From Schumannella soli (GTDB lineage Bacteria; Actinomycetota; Actinomycetes; Actinomycetales; Microbacteriaceae), in assembly GCF_006517435.1 (NCBI RefSeq), contig NZ_VHQG01000002.1, positions 533,632 to 597,631 on the forward strand: 64,000 nucleotides of DNA. The letters run 5' to 3'. This document shows, in pieces, positions 25,124 to 34,800 of the stretch (within the stretch, counting starts at the first letter, position 1; each line of letters begins with the position of its first letter). Made by a program: the position numbers and the translations under genes. The notes beneath the pieces were generated by a model. The model had not been told where the DNA came from. It saw nothing but the letters and a program-made list of their open reading frames with translations, and did not search any database.

Positions 25124-26671
25124 TCAGCGCCCCGCGAGCCAGGCCTCGACGTCATCCGCCGTGCGCGGGATGCCGGCCGAGAGGTTCACGGCCCCGTCGT
25201 CGGTCACGAGGATGTCGTCCTCGATGCGCACGCCGATGCCGCGCAGCTCCGCGGGCACCGTCAGGTCGTCGGGCTGGAAGTAGAGGCCCGGCTCGATCGT
25301 GAAGACCATGCCCGGCTCGACGACGCCGTCGAGGTACATCTCGCGGCGAGCCTGCGCGCAGTCGTGCACATCGAGGCCGAGGTGGTGCGAAGTGCCGTGC
25401 ACCATGTAGCGGCGGTGGTACTGCTTCTCGGGCTCGAGCGAGTCCTCCGCAGTGCCGGGCAGCAGCCCCCACTCGGCCGTCTTGGCGGCGATCACCCGCA
25501 TCGCCGCGGCGTGCACCTCGCGGAAGCGGATGCCGGGCTTCACGATCGCGAACGCCGCATCCGCCGCCTCGAGCACGGCCTCGTAGACGCGGCGCTGCAC
25601 CTCGGAGAAGGTGCCGCTGATCGGCAGGGTGCGCGTGATGTCAGCCGTGTAGAGGCTGTCGAGCTCGATGCCGGCGTCGAGCAGGATCAGGTCGCCCGGC
25701 ACGACGGGGCCGTCGTTGCGGGTCCAGTGCAGGATGCAGGCGTGCGGTCCGCTCGCCGCGATCGTGTCGTAGCCGACCGCGTTGCCGTCGGCGCGGGCGC
25801 GGCGGTTGAAGGTGCCCTCGACGAGACGCTCGCCGCGCGGGTGCGCGATGATCTGCGGCAGGTCGGCGATCACGTCGTCGAAGCCCTGCTTGGTGGCGTC
25901 GACGGCGGCGCCGAGCTGCTCGATCTCCCAGGCGTCCTTGACCAGGCGGATCTCGCTCAGGTCGCGGGCGAGCGCGGCATCCGCGTCGTCATCCACCGCG
26001 TCGGCCCAGTCGGCGGCGTCGGCGCCCTCGGCGGCGAGCAGGCGGCGGCCGTCGATCTGGTCGGTGAGATCGCGGTCGGCCCCGCGGACGAGACGGGTGG
26101 TCGCATCCACGGCGTCGATGACGGCGGGCAGCTCGGCCAGGTCGCGGGTCGCCAGTCCGAGTTCGACGGCGACGGCGTCGAGCGAGGGGCGGGCGCCGAT
26201 CCAGAACTCGCCGATGTCGGGGTTGGCGTAGAACTCGTCGGTTCCCCGGCCGGCGGGGGAGCGGAAGTAGAGCACGGCGTCGTGGCCTGCCGGCTCGCCC
26301 TCGCCGCGCGGCTCGAGCACCAGCACGCTTCCGGGCACGGTGTCGCTGCCCCATCCCGTCAGGTGCGAGAAGGCGGAGTGCGCGCGGTAGGGGTAGTCGG
26401 TGTCGTTCGAGCGGACCTTCGCCGGGCCCGCCGGGATGATCAGGCGCTCGCCGAGGTGCAGGGCCGAGATGCGGCGACGCTGCTCGGCCGCGTGGCTCGC
26501 CGCGTCGCGCGGAGTGACCGGGGCCTCGGCGCGGTCGGCCCACTTCGAGGAGATGTAGGCGGCGAAGGCGTCGGAGACCGGGGTCGTCGACCGGTTCTGC
26601 GTCGCGCGCGGAGGCGACGCGGGCGTCGTCGTCGAGGTCGTGCCGGTGGTGGAGCGAGAGGAATCGGCCAT
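25124..26671 (-). CDS. pepP: Xaa-Pro aminopeptidase P (M24B)
   Basis: A 515-residue manganese-type aminopeptidase releasing N-terminal residues before proline. The first 35 residues are Ser/Thr-rich and disordered; an N-terminal creatinase-like domain follows, then the pita-bread domain. All metal ligands are visible: Asp pair in LLDAGIELDSLYTADITRT, His in GTSHHLGLDVHD, Glu in FTIEPGLYF and Glu in VRIEDDILVT. The ATG has GACAAT 6 nt upstream, consistent with a leaderless transcript. Confidence 0.94.
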   Translation of the reverse strand: MADSSRSTTGTTSTTTPASPPRATQNRSTTPVSDAFAAYISSKWADRAEAPVTPRDAASHAAEQRRRISALHLGERLIIPAGPAKVRSNDTDYPYRAHSAFSHLTGWGSDTVPGSVLVLEPRGEGEPAGHDAVLYFRSPAGRGTDEFYANPDIGEFWIGARPSLDAVAVELGLATRDLAELPAVIDAVDATTRLVRGADRDLTDQIDGRRLLAAEGADAADWADAVDDDADAALARDLSEIRLVKDAWEIEQLGAAVDATKQGFDDVIADLPQIIAHPRGERLVEGTFNRRARADGNAVGYDTIAASGPHACILHWTRNDGPVVPGDLILLDAGIELDSLYTADITRTLPISGTFSEVQRRVYEAVLEAADAAFAIVKPGIRFREVHAAAMRVIAAKTAEWGLLPGTAEDSLEPEKQYHRRYMVHGTSHHLGLDVHDCAQARREMYLDGVVEPGMVFTIEPGLYFQPDDLTVPAELRGIGVRIEDDILVTDDGAVNLSAGIPRTADDVEAWLAGR

Positions 26672-26691
26672 GGGGCCATTGTCCCACCGGG

Positions 26692-27699
26692 TCAGCTCAC
26701 GCGCTCCAGCTGAGCGAGCACGGGCCGGTGGTCGCTGCCCGCGCCATCCTGGTCGCGGATCACCCGGAACCCGGTGAAGCGCCAGTCGGACCCGGAGAGC
26801 ACATGATCGATCGGGGCGCCCAGCTCGGCCGGGATGCGGGTCGGCCAGCTGCCGATCGCCGCATCCCCCATCGCCTTCGCGCCGTCGTGGCAGTCGCCGA
26901 GCTCACCCGACCTCGCGAGCGCCGACCAGTGGTCGATCGTGCTGTTGAAGTCGCCCGCCATGATGAGGTCGGGCTCGGTGCAGCGTGCGGCGAGCCACTC
27001 GAGACCCTCGCGCCAGGCCGGCATCTCGCCCGGAACCGGAGCGACCGGATGCGCGGCGACGATCGCCGGGCCGCTGCCGTCGACCGGGCGCCAGACCCCG
27101 CTCGGGATGACGCGCGTCGATCCCGCGCTCGTGTCCGGCTGGTAGCGGCCGAGCGTCGAGCTGATCAGCAGCGAGGTCGTGCGCGCCTTCGCGATCTTGT
27201 CGAAGGTGATGTTGTGCACGGCCATGGTGCGGCCTTCCGCGCCCATCCGGTCGGCGATCTGCTGCGCGAGCTCGACGCTCGTCTCGGGCAGCACGACGAT
27301 GTCGGCGCCGTCGTCGAGGGCGAGGCGGGCGATGCGCTCGGCGCCGGGGGCGTCGCCGAGGGTGTTCCAGCTCAGCACGGTCACGCCCTGCTCGCCCTTC
27401 GCCGCAAAATGCTCCGACCCCCAGCCGCGCGTCGCGAGCACCGCCGCGGAGAGTCCGGTGAAGAGCAGGAGCGCCACGGCGAGGGATGCGGTGAGCCGCC
27501 GCGCTCGGCGCGAGGCCAGCGCAATCAGCAGGAGCACGACCGCGAGCACCGCGGACAGGCCGCCCGCGAGAGCCCGCAGCGACACGACCTGGGCGACCCC
27601 GAGCTGCCACTGCAGCCCGAGGAGCTGGGGCCACCCCGCCACGAGCAGCGCCGCCGCCAGCGCGACGATCAGCAGGGCGGCGAGCACACGGCGGAACAC
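26692..27699 (-). CDS. Membrane-anchored endonuclease/exonuclease/phosphatase-family protein
   Basis: A protein of about 335 residues with three N-terminal membrane helices and an extracytoplasmic EEP-fold domain (SWNTLGDAPGAERIARL, then MAGDFNSTIDHW, and GSDHRPVLAQL near the end). The motifs fit a metal-dependent phosphodiesterase of DNase I/sphingomyelinase type; the substrate is unknown. GTG at 27699 was chosen because TAGGCT lies 7 nt upstream; the GTG six codons earlier (27717) overlaps that box. It ends 20 bp before the pepP start and faces away from the PHP gene. Confidence 0.8.
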   Translation of the reverse strand: MFRRVLAALLIVALAAALLVAGWPQLLGLQWQLGVAQVVSLRALAGGLSAVLAVVLLLIALASRRARRLTASLAVALLLFTGLSAAVLATRGWGSEHFAAKGEQGVTVLSWNTLGDAPGAERIARLALDDGADIVVLPETSVELAQQIADRMGAEGRTMAVHNITFDKIAKARTTSLLISSTLGRYQPDTSAGSTRVIPSGVWRPVDGSGPAIVAAHPVAPVPGEMPAWREGLEWLAARCTEPDLIMAGDFNSTIDHWSALARSGELGDCHDGAKAMGDAAIGSWPTRIPAELGAPIDHVLSGSDWRFTGFRVIRDQDGAGSDHRPVLAQLERVS

Positions 27700-27730
27700 G
27701 CCGGCGAGCCTAGACACCTACGATGAGAGG

Positions 27731-28609
27731 ATGCCCGCCGGCCCCTCCGAACGCCCCGCCGAGGGGCTGATCGACCTCCACACGCACAGCACCGTCTCCG
27801 ACGGGACGCAGTCGCCGCGGGAGCTCGTGCGCGCCGGCGTCGAGGCCGGTCTCGCCGTCATGGCGATCACCGATCACGACTCCACGGCGGGGTGGGCCGA
27901 GGCCTTCGACGCCGCGCGCGGCACCGGCATGACCGTGCTGCCCGGCATGGAGCTCAGCACCCAGCTCGACTACGCGAGCGTGCACGTGCTCGGCTACCTC
28001 ATCGACCCCGACAACCCCGCGCTGCTCGCCGAGGTCGAGCGCACCCGCGAGGAGCGCCTGCACCGCGCCGAGTCGATGGTGGCGCGCATCGCGAAGGACT
28101 ACGACCTGAGCTGGGATGACGTGCTCGCCCAGACGGCGCCCGGCGCCACGGTCGGCCGCCCGCACATCGCCGATGCGCTCGTCGCGAAGGGGCTCGTGCC
28201 CGACCGCAGCGCCGCCTTCGGCAGCATCCTGCACTGGCGCGGCGGCTACTACCGACCGCACCGCGCCCCCGAGCCGACCGTCGGCATCCGCCTCATCGCC
28301 GAGGCCGGCGGCGTGCCCGTGATCGCCCATCCTGGCGCCCGCGGACCGGAACGGCTCTTCGCCGGCGACCGGGTGCGCTCCCTCGTCGACGCCGGGCTGG
28401 GGGGCGTCGAGGTGAACCACCGCGACAACCCGCCCGAGGCGCGGGAGCTCTGGACGCGCCGCGCCGCCGAGTACGACCTCGTCATCACGGGCTCGAGCGA
28501 CTACCACGGCGCCGGCAAGCCCAACCGGCTCGGCGAGAACAGCACCGCGCGCGAGCAGTACGCCCGCCTCGTCGAGCTCGGCAGCGGATCGGAGCCCTTC
28601 ATCGGCTGA
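27731..28609 (+). CDS. PHP-domain phosphoesterase (YciV/RNase AM-like)
   Basis: A 292-residue PHP-fold metallo-phosphoesterase with LIDLHTHSTVSDGT (HxH), AITDHDST, PGMELS, VIAHPGA and GSSDYHGAGK, the full trinuclear metal set. Relatives act on 3',5'-nucleoside bisphosphates or trim 5' ends of rRNA. ATG at 27731 has -10 TACGAT (27719-27724) exactly 6 nt upstream. A terminator at 28660-28695 follows. Confidence 0.9.
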   Translation: MPAGPSERPAEGLIDLHTHSTVSDGTQSPRELVRAGVEAGLAVMAITDHDSTAGWAEAFDAARGTGMTVLPGMELSTQLDYASVHVLGYLIDPDNPALLAEVERTREERLHRAESMVARIAKDYDLSWDDVLAQTAPGATVGRPHIADALVAKGLVPDRSAAFGSILHWRGGYYRPHRAPEPTVGIRLIAEAGGVPVIAHPGARGPERLFAGDRVRSLVDAGLGGVEVNHRDNPPEARELWTRRAAEYDLVITGSSDYHGAGKPNRLGENSTAREQYARLVELGSGSEPFIG

Positions 28610-28659
28610 CGCGCCGCACGCTCCGCGTGGTGCGCGACTCGACCGCCCTCGTCGACAGA

Positions 28660-28695
28660 GAAGCCGCGCCCGACCCGGAGGTCGGACGCGGCTTC
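28660..28695. terminator. Bidirectional terminator between PHP gene and DEAD-box helicase
   Basis: A 16-bp stem with one C.A mismatch (28660-28675 with 28680-28695) and a CGGA loop; the arms begin GAAGCCGCG and end CGCGGCTTC. It lies between convergent genes. Confidence 0.85.
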
Positions 28696-28717
28696 GTCGT
28701 GTCTGCTGCGCTGAGCG

Positions 28718-30193
28718 TCAGCTCGCGGGCGGGGGAGTCGGCGCGCCGCTCCCGCTGCCGCCGCGGCGACGACGCGTGCGACGACGACGCTCGGGCGCGA
28801 CGCCGTCGTGCGTGCCGCCGCCCTCGGAGCGGGCCTCCTCGGTGGTGGTCGTGGCGCCGCCGTCGGTCGAGGCGGGGGCGCCCGAGCCGCTTCCCGATCC
28901 CTCGCCGCGACCGCGTCCGCGTCCGCCGCGGCTGCGCGAGCGCGACGATCCGGAGCGCTCGCCGCCGCCGCGATCGCCGCGCGGCTTCTCCGCGTGCGGA
29001 GCGGCCGGCGACGGCTTGAGGCGGCCCTTCGAACCGGCCGGGATGTCGAGGTCGGTGTAGAGGTGCGGCGACGAGGAGTAGGTCTCCGTCGGCTCCGGCT
29101 GACCGAACTCGAGGGCGCGGTTGATGAGGGCCCACTTGTGCAGGTCGTCCCAGTCGACGAAGGTCACCGCGATGCCGGTCTTGCCGGCGCGGCCGGTGCG
29201 GCCGGCGCGGTGCAGGTAGGTCTTCTCGTCGTCGGGGATCGTGTGGTTGATCACGTGCGTGACGTCGTCGACGTCGATGCCGCGCGCGGCGACGTCGGTC
29301 GCGATCAGCACATCCTTCTTGCCGGCCTTGAACGACGCCATCGAGCGCTCGCGCGCCTCCTGCGTCATGTCGCCGTGCACGGCCGCCGCGTTGAAGCCGC
29401 GGTCGTTGAGCTCTTCGACGAGCTTCGACGCCGCGCGCTTGGTGCGCGTGAAGACGACGGTCTTGCCGCGACCCTCGGCCTGCAGGATGCGGGCGACGAC
29501 CTCATCCTTGTCCAGGCTGTGCGCGCGGTAGACGAGGTGCTTGATGTTCGCCTGCAGCTGGCCCTCGTCGGGGTCGCTCGCGCGGATGTGGATCGGCCGG
29601 TTCATGAAGCGGCGCGCCAGCGTGACGACGGGCCCGGGCATCGTGGCCGAGAACAGCATCGTGTGGCGCGCCGGCGGCGTCTGCGCGAAGAGCTTCTCGA
29701 CGTCGGGCAGGAAGCCCAGGTCGAGCATCTTGTCGGCCTCGTCGAGCACCATCACCTTGACGTTCGCGAGGCTCAGCAGGCGCTGGCCGGCGAGGTCGAG
29801 CAGACGGCCGGGCGTGCCGACGACGATCTGCGCACCCGCCTTGATCTGCTCGATCTGGCCCTCGTAGGCCTTGCCGCCGTAGATCGCGACGACGCTCGTC
29901 GAGCGGTTCGAGGTGGCGAGCTCGAGGTCTTCGGCGACCTGCACGCACAGCTCGCGCGTCGGCACGACGACGAGAGCCTGCACACCGGGTGCGGGGTCGA
30001 GGCCGAGCGCCTGGATCACCGGCAGGCCGAAGCCGAAGGTCTTGCCGGTTCCGGTCTTCGCCTGGCCGATGATGTCCTGGCCGGCGAGCCCGAGGGGGAT
30101 GGTCTGAGTCTGGATCGGGAACGGTTCGACGATGCCTTTGGCGGCGAGTGCGTCGACGATGTCCTGGTCGATGTCAAGATCGGAGAAGGTCAC
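28718..30193 (-). CDS. DEAD-box ATP-dependent RNA helicase
   Basis: A 491-residue superfamily 2 RNA helicase of RhlE/CsdA type: Q motif region FPIQTQTIPLGL, Walker A AKTGTGKT, DEAD box VLDEADKML, SAT motif LFSATMPGP, and HRAGRTGRAGKTG motif VI. The C-terminal 90 residues are a disordered Arg/Gly/Ser-rich tail likely to contact RNA, ending in an Arg-rich cluster and a Pro-rich tip. The GTG start lies about 30 nt after a TAGACT -10 box, so this gene has a leader. Likely ribosome assembly or cold/RNA turnover. Confidence 0.93.
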   Translation of the reverse strand: MTFSDLDIDQDIVDALAAKGIVEPFPIQTQTIPLGLAGQDIIGQAKTGTGKTFGFGLPVIQALGLDPAPGVQALVVVPTRELCVQVAEDLELATSNRSTSVVAIYGGKAYEGQIEQIKAGAQIVVGTPGRLLDLAGQRLLSLANVKVMVLDEADKMLDLGFLPDVEKLFAQTPPARHTMLFSATMPGPVVTLARRFMNRPIHIRASDPDEGQLQANIKHLVYRAHSLDKDEVVARILQAEGRGKTVVFTRTKRAASKLVEELNDRGFNAAAVHGDMTQEARERSMASFKAGKKDVLIATDVAARGIDVDDVTHVINHTIPDDEKTYLHRAGRTGRAGKTGIAVTFVDWDDLHKWALINRALEFGQPEPTETYSSSPHLYTDLDIPAGSKGRLKPSPAAPHAEKPRGDRGGGERSGSSRSRSRGGRGRGRGEGSGSGSGAPASTDGGATTTTEEARSEGGGTHDGVAPERRRRTRRRRGGSGSGAPTPPPAS

Positions 30194-30319
30194 TGATCAC
30201 CTGTCGTGGAAGTCGATCCGCCGAGTCTACCCGGGTCGGGCATCCTCTCCCGTCGAGCCGCGCGGGGCAGGACGGGCGCCACGAGCGATCGAGCTGCGGC
30301 CCTGCCCTACGATGAGGGC

Positions 30320-31030
30320 GTGGCGAACTGGTTCCGGCGGCGGCGTCCCGCGACCCCCGCGGTGCTCGTCGGCAGACCCCGATCGACCGTGACCGCCCGC
30401 GTCGAGCTCGCGGATCTCACCCCCGCGATCGACGCCTACCTGGGTCGCGCCGCCTATCTGCAGCTCGCGCTGTTCGAAGACGTCTCGCGCGCCATCTCCG
30501 CTGCGCCGTCGACGGTCGCGAAGACCTCGCTCGCGCGCGTCGCCGGACCTCACCTGGATGCGCACCGCGGCCTCGTCGCCGAGCTCGTCGCGCGCGGCGT
30601 CGACCCGGCCGAGGCGATGGAGCCCTACCGCCTCGACATCGATGACTTCCAGCGCCGCACGCTCGGGCAGGACTGGTTCGAGACCCTCGCCACCTGCTAC
30701 GTGACCGCCGGCTTCCTCACCGACTTCTTCCTGGGGCTCGCCGCCGGGCTTCCCGCCGAGCTGCGGGGCCGCGTCGAGTCGCTGCTCGACGTCGAGGCCG
30801 GCGAGGACGTGCTGATCGACGAACTGCGCGCCGGGATCGACGCGAACCCGCGCCTCGGCTCGCGTCTCGCGATGTGGGGCCGTCGACTCGTCGGCGACAC
30901 CATGCTCGTCGCGCGTTCGGCGCTCGGCGTCGGCGACGAGGCGCCCGGCGAGGAGCGCATCGAGCCGGTGTTCACCGAGCTCGTCGCGGCGCACACCCGG
31001 CGGATGGATGCGCTCGGCCTGACGGCCTGA
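30320..31030 (+). CDS. Ferritin-like-fold protein (actinobacterial family)
   Basis: A 236-residue mostly helical protein resembling the ferritin-like-fold family that lies divergent from a DEAD-box helicase in Actinobacteria. Helices with YLGRAAYLQLALFEDVSRAI and AGPHLDAHRGLVAEL contain acidic/His positions that could bind a di-iron centre, but I cannot assign a complete ligand set. The basic N-terminus reads MANWFRRRRP. GTG at 30320 has -10 TACGAT (30308-30313) 6 nt upstream. Function unknown; tRNA-modifying di-iron hydroxylases share the fold. Confidence 0.72.
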   Translation: MANWFRRRRPATPAVLVGRPRSTVTARVELADLTPAIDAYLGRAAYLQLALFEDVSRAISAAPSTVAKTSLARVAGPHLDAHRGLVAELVARGVDPAEAMEPYRLDIDDFQRRTLGQDWFETLATCYVTAGFLTDFFLGLAAGLPAELRGRVESLLDVEAGEDVLIDELRAGIDANPRLGSRLAMWGRRLVGDTMLVARSALGVGDEAPGEERIEPVFTELVAAHTRRMDALGLTA

Positions 31031-31113
31031 GCGCTCGACGGCTCGACCGCGGTGCGGACCGGCGGCCGGCTCGCACCGCTCGACGGATGTGCGCGCACGC
31101 GGCCGGGGAACGA

Positions 31114-31145
31114 CGAAGCCCGCCGAGCGGACTCGACGGGCTTCG
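31114..31145. terminator. Bidirectional terminator after ferritin-fold gene
   Basis: A stem of about 14 bp (CGAAGCCCG...CGGGCTTCG plus CGAG/CTCG with one mismatch) and a CGGA loop, located between convergent genes. Confidence 0.8.
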
Positions 31146-31158
31146 ACGGAAGCTGCTC

Positions 31159-31464
31159 TCAGGCGCGCGAGGCGCGACCCCCCGAGAGGCGGTGCAGGCG
31201 CTGGGCGTCGATGTCATGACGCGCGCGGTTCAGCACCAGAGCGAGCACGATAGCCAGCACTCCGGCGCCGCCGAGGGCGACCAGCCAGATCCACGGCTCA
31301 TCCGGCTTCCAGCCGACCCAGGTCAGCCCGGTCCAGGAGACCGCGGTCCACGCGGCGCCGACCGCGGGGAGCAGCAGGATGCCGTAGGAGCGACGACCCG
31401 GGATGAGGTACCGCAGCACCGTCGCGATGCCGAGCCCGACCACGGTGGCGTAGATCATCTCCAT
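31159..31464 (-). CDS. Small membrane protein, unknown function
   Basis: A 101-residue protein with three hydrophobic helices (about 3-20, 27-48 and 60-80) and a basic C-terminal tail. No family recognised. The ATG has -10 TAGGGT 7 nt upstream on the minus strand, and it lies directly downstream of the DUF3107 gene in the same direction. Confidence 0.75.
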   Translation of the reverse strand: MEMIYATVVGLGIATVLRYLIPGRRSYGILLLPAVGAAWTAVSWTGLTWVGWKPDEPWIWLVALGGAGVLAIVLALVLNRARHDIDAQRLHRLSGGRASRA

Positions 31465-31489
31465 GGCGGGAACCCTAGCCGACCGGAGG

Positions 31490-31711
31490 TCAGGCGACGA
31501 AGCCGACGCGACGGGTCTCCTCGGCGCCGATCTCGAGGTACGAGAAGCTCGCGACCGGGACGATGTAGAGGCGGCCGCGGTCGTCGCTCAGCTTGAGGTA
31601 CTTCTCCGACTCGAGGGCCGTGCTGACGGCCTTCTCGATCTCATCGGGGTTCTGGCTGGTCTCGAACGAGATCTCACGGGCGGAGTTGGCGATGCCGATG
31701 CGAATGTCCAC
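31490..31711 (-). CDS. DUF3107 micro-protein
   Basis: A 73-residue soluble protein beginning MDIRIGIANSAREISFETSQ, a conserved actinobacterial ATP-binding-like family of unknown function near uvrD2/adnAB. The GTG start has -10 TAGCCT 6 nt upstream (minus strand). It is divergent from adnA. Confidence 0.92.
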   Translation of the reverse strand: MDIRIGIANSAREISFETSQNPDEIEKAVSTALESEKYLKLSDDRGRLYIVPVASFSYLEIGAEETRRVGFVA

Positions 31712-31823
31712 GGGGTCAGGCTAGCGAGCGTCGAGCTCGATTCGCTCCCGATTCCGCCCACGGCAGAACGGCTGCGCGGCGCGGAGGAGGCCGCTGTCGG
31801 ACGGCGTCGCTAGCGTGATCGAC

Positions 31824-34800
31824 GTGCAACCCGACCCCTCGCAGAGCGCCGTGCTCGACCTTCCCCCCGACGCGACGGCGGTCGTGATCGGCGCGCCGGG
31901 CTCGGGCAAGACCTCGACGCTGGTCGAGCTCGTCGCGCGCCGGGTCGAGCACGACGGCTTCTCGGCCGACGAGGTGCTCGCCCTCGCAGCGAACCGCGCG
32001 GGCGCGAACCGGCTGCGCGACCAGCTCGCGAGTCGGCTCCGGGCCGTCGCGGCAGGACCGCTCGCTCGCACGCTCCCCTCCCTCGCCTTCGACGCGGTCG
32101 TGGCTCGCGCTGCCGCGGAGGGGGCGCCGCGGCCCCGCCTGCTGTCGGGGCCCGAGCAGGATCTGCTCATCGCCGAGCTGCTGCACGGCGAGATCGACGA
32201 CGGCGCGCCGGGGTCCTGGCCAGACCACCTCTCCGCGGCCGTGCGGCGGCTGCCCGTGTTCCGCACCGAGCTGCGCGAGATGCTCATGCGGCTGACGGAA
32301 TACGAGATCGACACGACGCGACTCCGTCGCATCGCCCAGGCGGTCGCGCGGCCGGAATGGGAGGCCGTCGCCGACTTCGCCGACAGCTACCGCGCTGTCG
32401 TCTCGGCGGTCGGGGGCACCGCGCTCGATCCGGCCGAGCTCATGGCCTACGCGGAGTCCGCCGTGCTCGACGGACACACCGGCGAGCGACTCGCGCGAAC
32501 CCGGCTCGTCGTCGTCGACGACCTGCAGCAGGCGACCGAAGGCGCGATCCGACTGCTGCGCGCCGTCGCGGCCCGTGGCGTCACGATCGTGGCGTTCGGC
32601 GACCCGGATGTGGCGACCGACGCCTTCCGCGGCGGAGAGGCGGATGCGCTGGCCGCATTCCCGGCGCGGGTCGGCGTGCCGACGCGCACGCTCCGGCTGG
32701 AGCGGGTCCACCGGCAGAGTCCGGTGCTGCGCGAGCTGACCGCCGAGGTGACCGCCCGCATCGGCGCGGCGGGCGCCGGCACCCAGCGCGCCGCCGCGGC
32801 GTCGGGCGACGACGATCCCGCCGCGATCTCGGCGATCTCGGCGCCGAGCCCCGCCGCCGAGCACCGCACGATCGCGCGGGTGCTGCGCGAACGTCACCTC
32901 CTCGACGGTGTCGCCTGGTCCGAGCTCGCCGTGATCGTGCGCTCGGGCGCCGCGATCCCCGCGATCTCCCGTGCTCTCGCGCTCGCGCAGGTGCCCACGC
33001 GCACGACGGCCGCCAGCCGGGCGCTGCGCGACGACCCGGCGGCGGCCGCGCTGCTCGAGATCGTCGCGGTCGGCACGGGGCGGATCGAGCTCGACGGTCT
33101 CGTCGCCGAGCGACTGCTCACCGGGCCCTTCGGCGGTCTCGATGCGATCGGACTGCGTCGGCTGCGGGCCGCGCTGCGAGCGGAGGAGCTCGCGGGCGGG
33201 GGAGCCCGGCTCGGAGCGCGACTGCTCGCCGAGGGCCTCGGTGTCGAGAACGGATTCGCCACGATCGATCACGCGGTCGGACGTCGTGCCGCCCGCATGG
33301 CGCGGCTGCTCGCCCGGTTGCGGGCGCAGCACGCGGCGGCGGCCACCGTGGAGGAGCTGCTCTGGTCGGCGTGGGAGCGCAGCGGCGTCGCCGACGCCTG
33401 GCGCGATGCGGCGCTCGGCACCGGGATCGCCGCCGAGGAGGCGAACCGCGCACTCGACGGCGTCGTCGCGCTCTTCGCCGCCGCCCGGCGCTTCGTCGAG
33501 CGCGAACCCGACCGCGAGGCGGAGGCGTTCCTCGCCTCGGTGCTCGACGCCGACATCCCCGAAGACACACTCGCGCCGCGCACCGTGGCCGAGGCCGTGC
33601 TCGTCACGACGCCGTCGGGGGCCGTCGGGCTGGAGGTCGACACCGTCGTGGTCGCGGGACTGCAGGAGGGGCAGTGGCCCAACCTGCGGCCGCGTGGATC
33701 GCTGCTGCGCGCCGGCGATCTGCTCGGCGCCCTCGAGTCGGCCGACGCGGGCGCCCCTCTGCGCGGTGATGCGGCGGCGACGAGGCCGGGGCCGCCCGAC
33801 ACCGTGCTCGACGAGCGTCGCGTCGTGCTCGCCGACGAGCTGCGCATGTTCGCGCTCGCGGTATCGCGCGCGCGCCGCCGGGTCGTGCTCGCCGCGGTCG
33901 CGGGCGAGGACGAGATCCCGAGCCCGTTCCACGGCTTCGCGGCGCGCGTCGCCGGCGACCGCCTGGTCGAGCCCGACGGGGATGCGCCGCCGCTCGACCT
34001 GCGCGGCATGACCGGATGCCTGCGCCGCACGGTCACCCAGCTCGGCTCGACTCCCGAGCAGCGTCGTGCGGCCGCGGCGGCCCTCGCCCGTCTCATCGGC
34101 GACGAGGTGCCCGGCGCCGAGCCGCGGCAGTGGCACGGCACGCTCGCGGCGAGCACCGACGCGCCGCTCTACGACCTCGATGACGACGAGACCCGGGTGC
34201 CTGTCTCGCCCTCCGCGCTCGGCACGCTCGACCGCTCGGCGATGGAGTGGTTCGTCGAGACCATGGCGGGCGGATCCTCCAGCCTGAGCGCGAACGTCGG
34301 CTCGCTCGTGCACCACGCGCTCGAGCACGCGACGGGCGTGGAGGTCGAGGAGCTCTGGGGTCTGCTCGAGCAGCGCTGGGGCGAGCTCGTCTTCGAGTCG
34401 AGCTGGTCGGAGCAGCTGGAACGGCGTCGCGCGCGCGGAGCGATCGAGGCCCTCGGCTCCTACCTGCGCGCGGTGCACGCGCAGGGCGCCGTGCTGGTGA
34501 GCTCGGAGGGCGCGTTCCGCTTCGACGTGCCGCCGGCCCGGGTGAACGGCAAGATCGACCGCGTCGAGTCGCACGGCGGCCGCATCGTGATCGTCGACCT
34601 CAAGACCGGCAGCGTGCTGGCGGCGAAGGAGGCGGCCGAGCATCCGCAGATGTCGGCGTACCAGCTCGCCTACGCCGATGGGGCTCTCGCCGATCTGCCC
34701 GAGGGCCACCAGCCGGGCGGCGCGCGTCTGCTCTTCACGAAGAAGGGCACGCGAGACGCGCCGTACACGCTGCGCGACCAGAAGCCCTTCGACGGCGAGC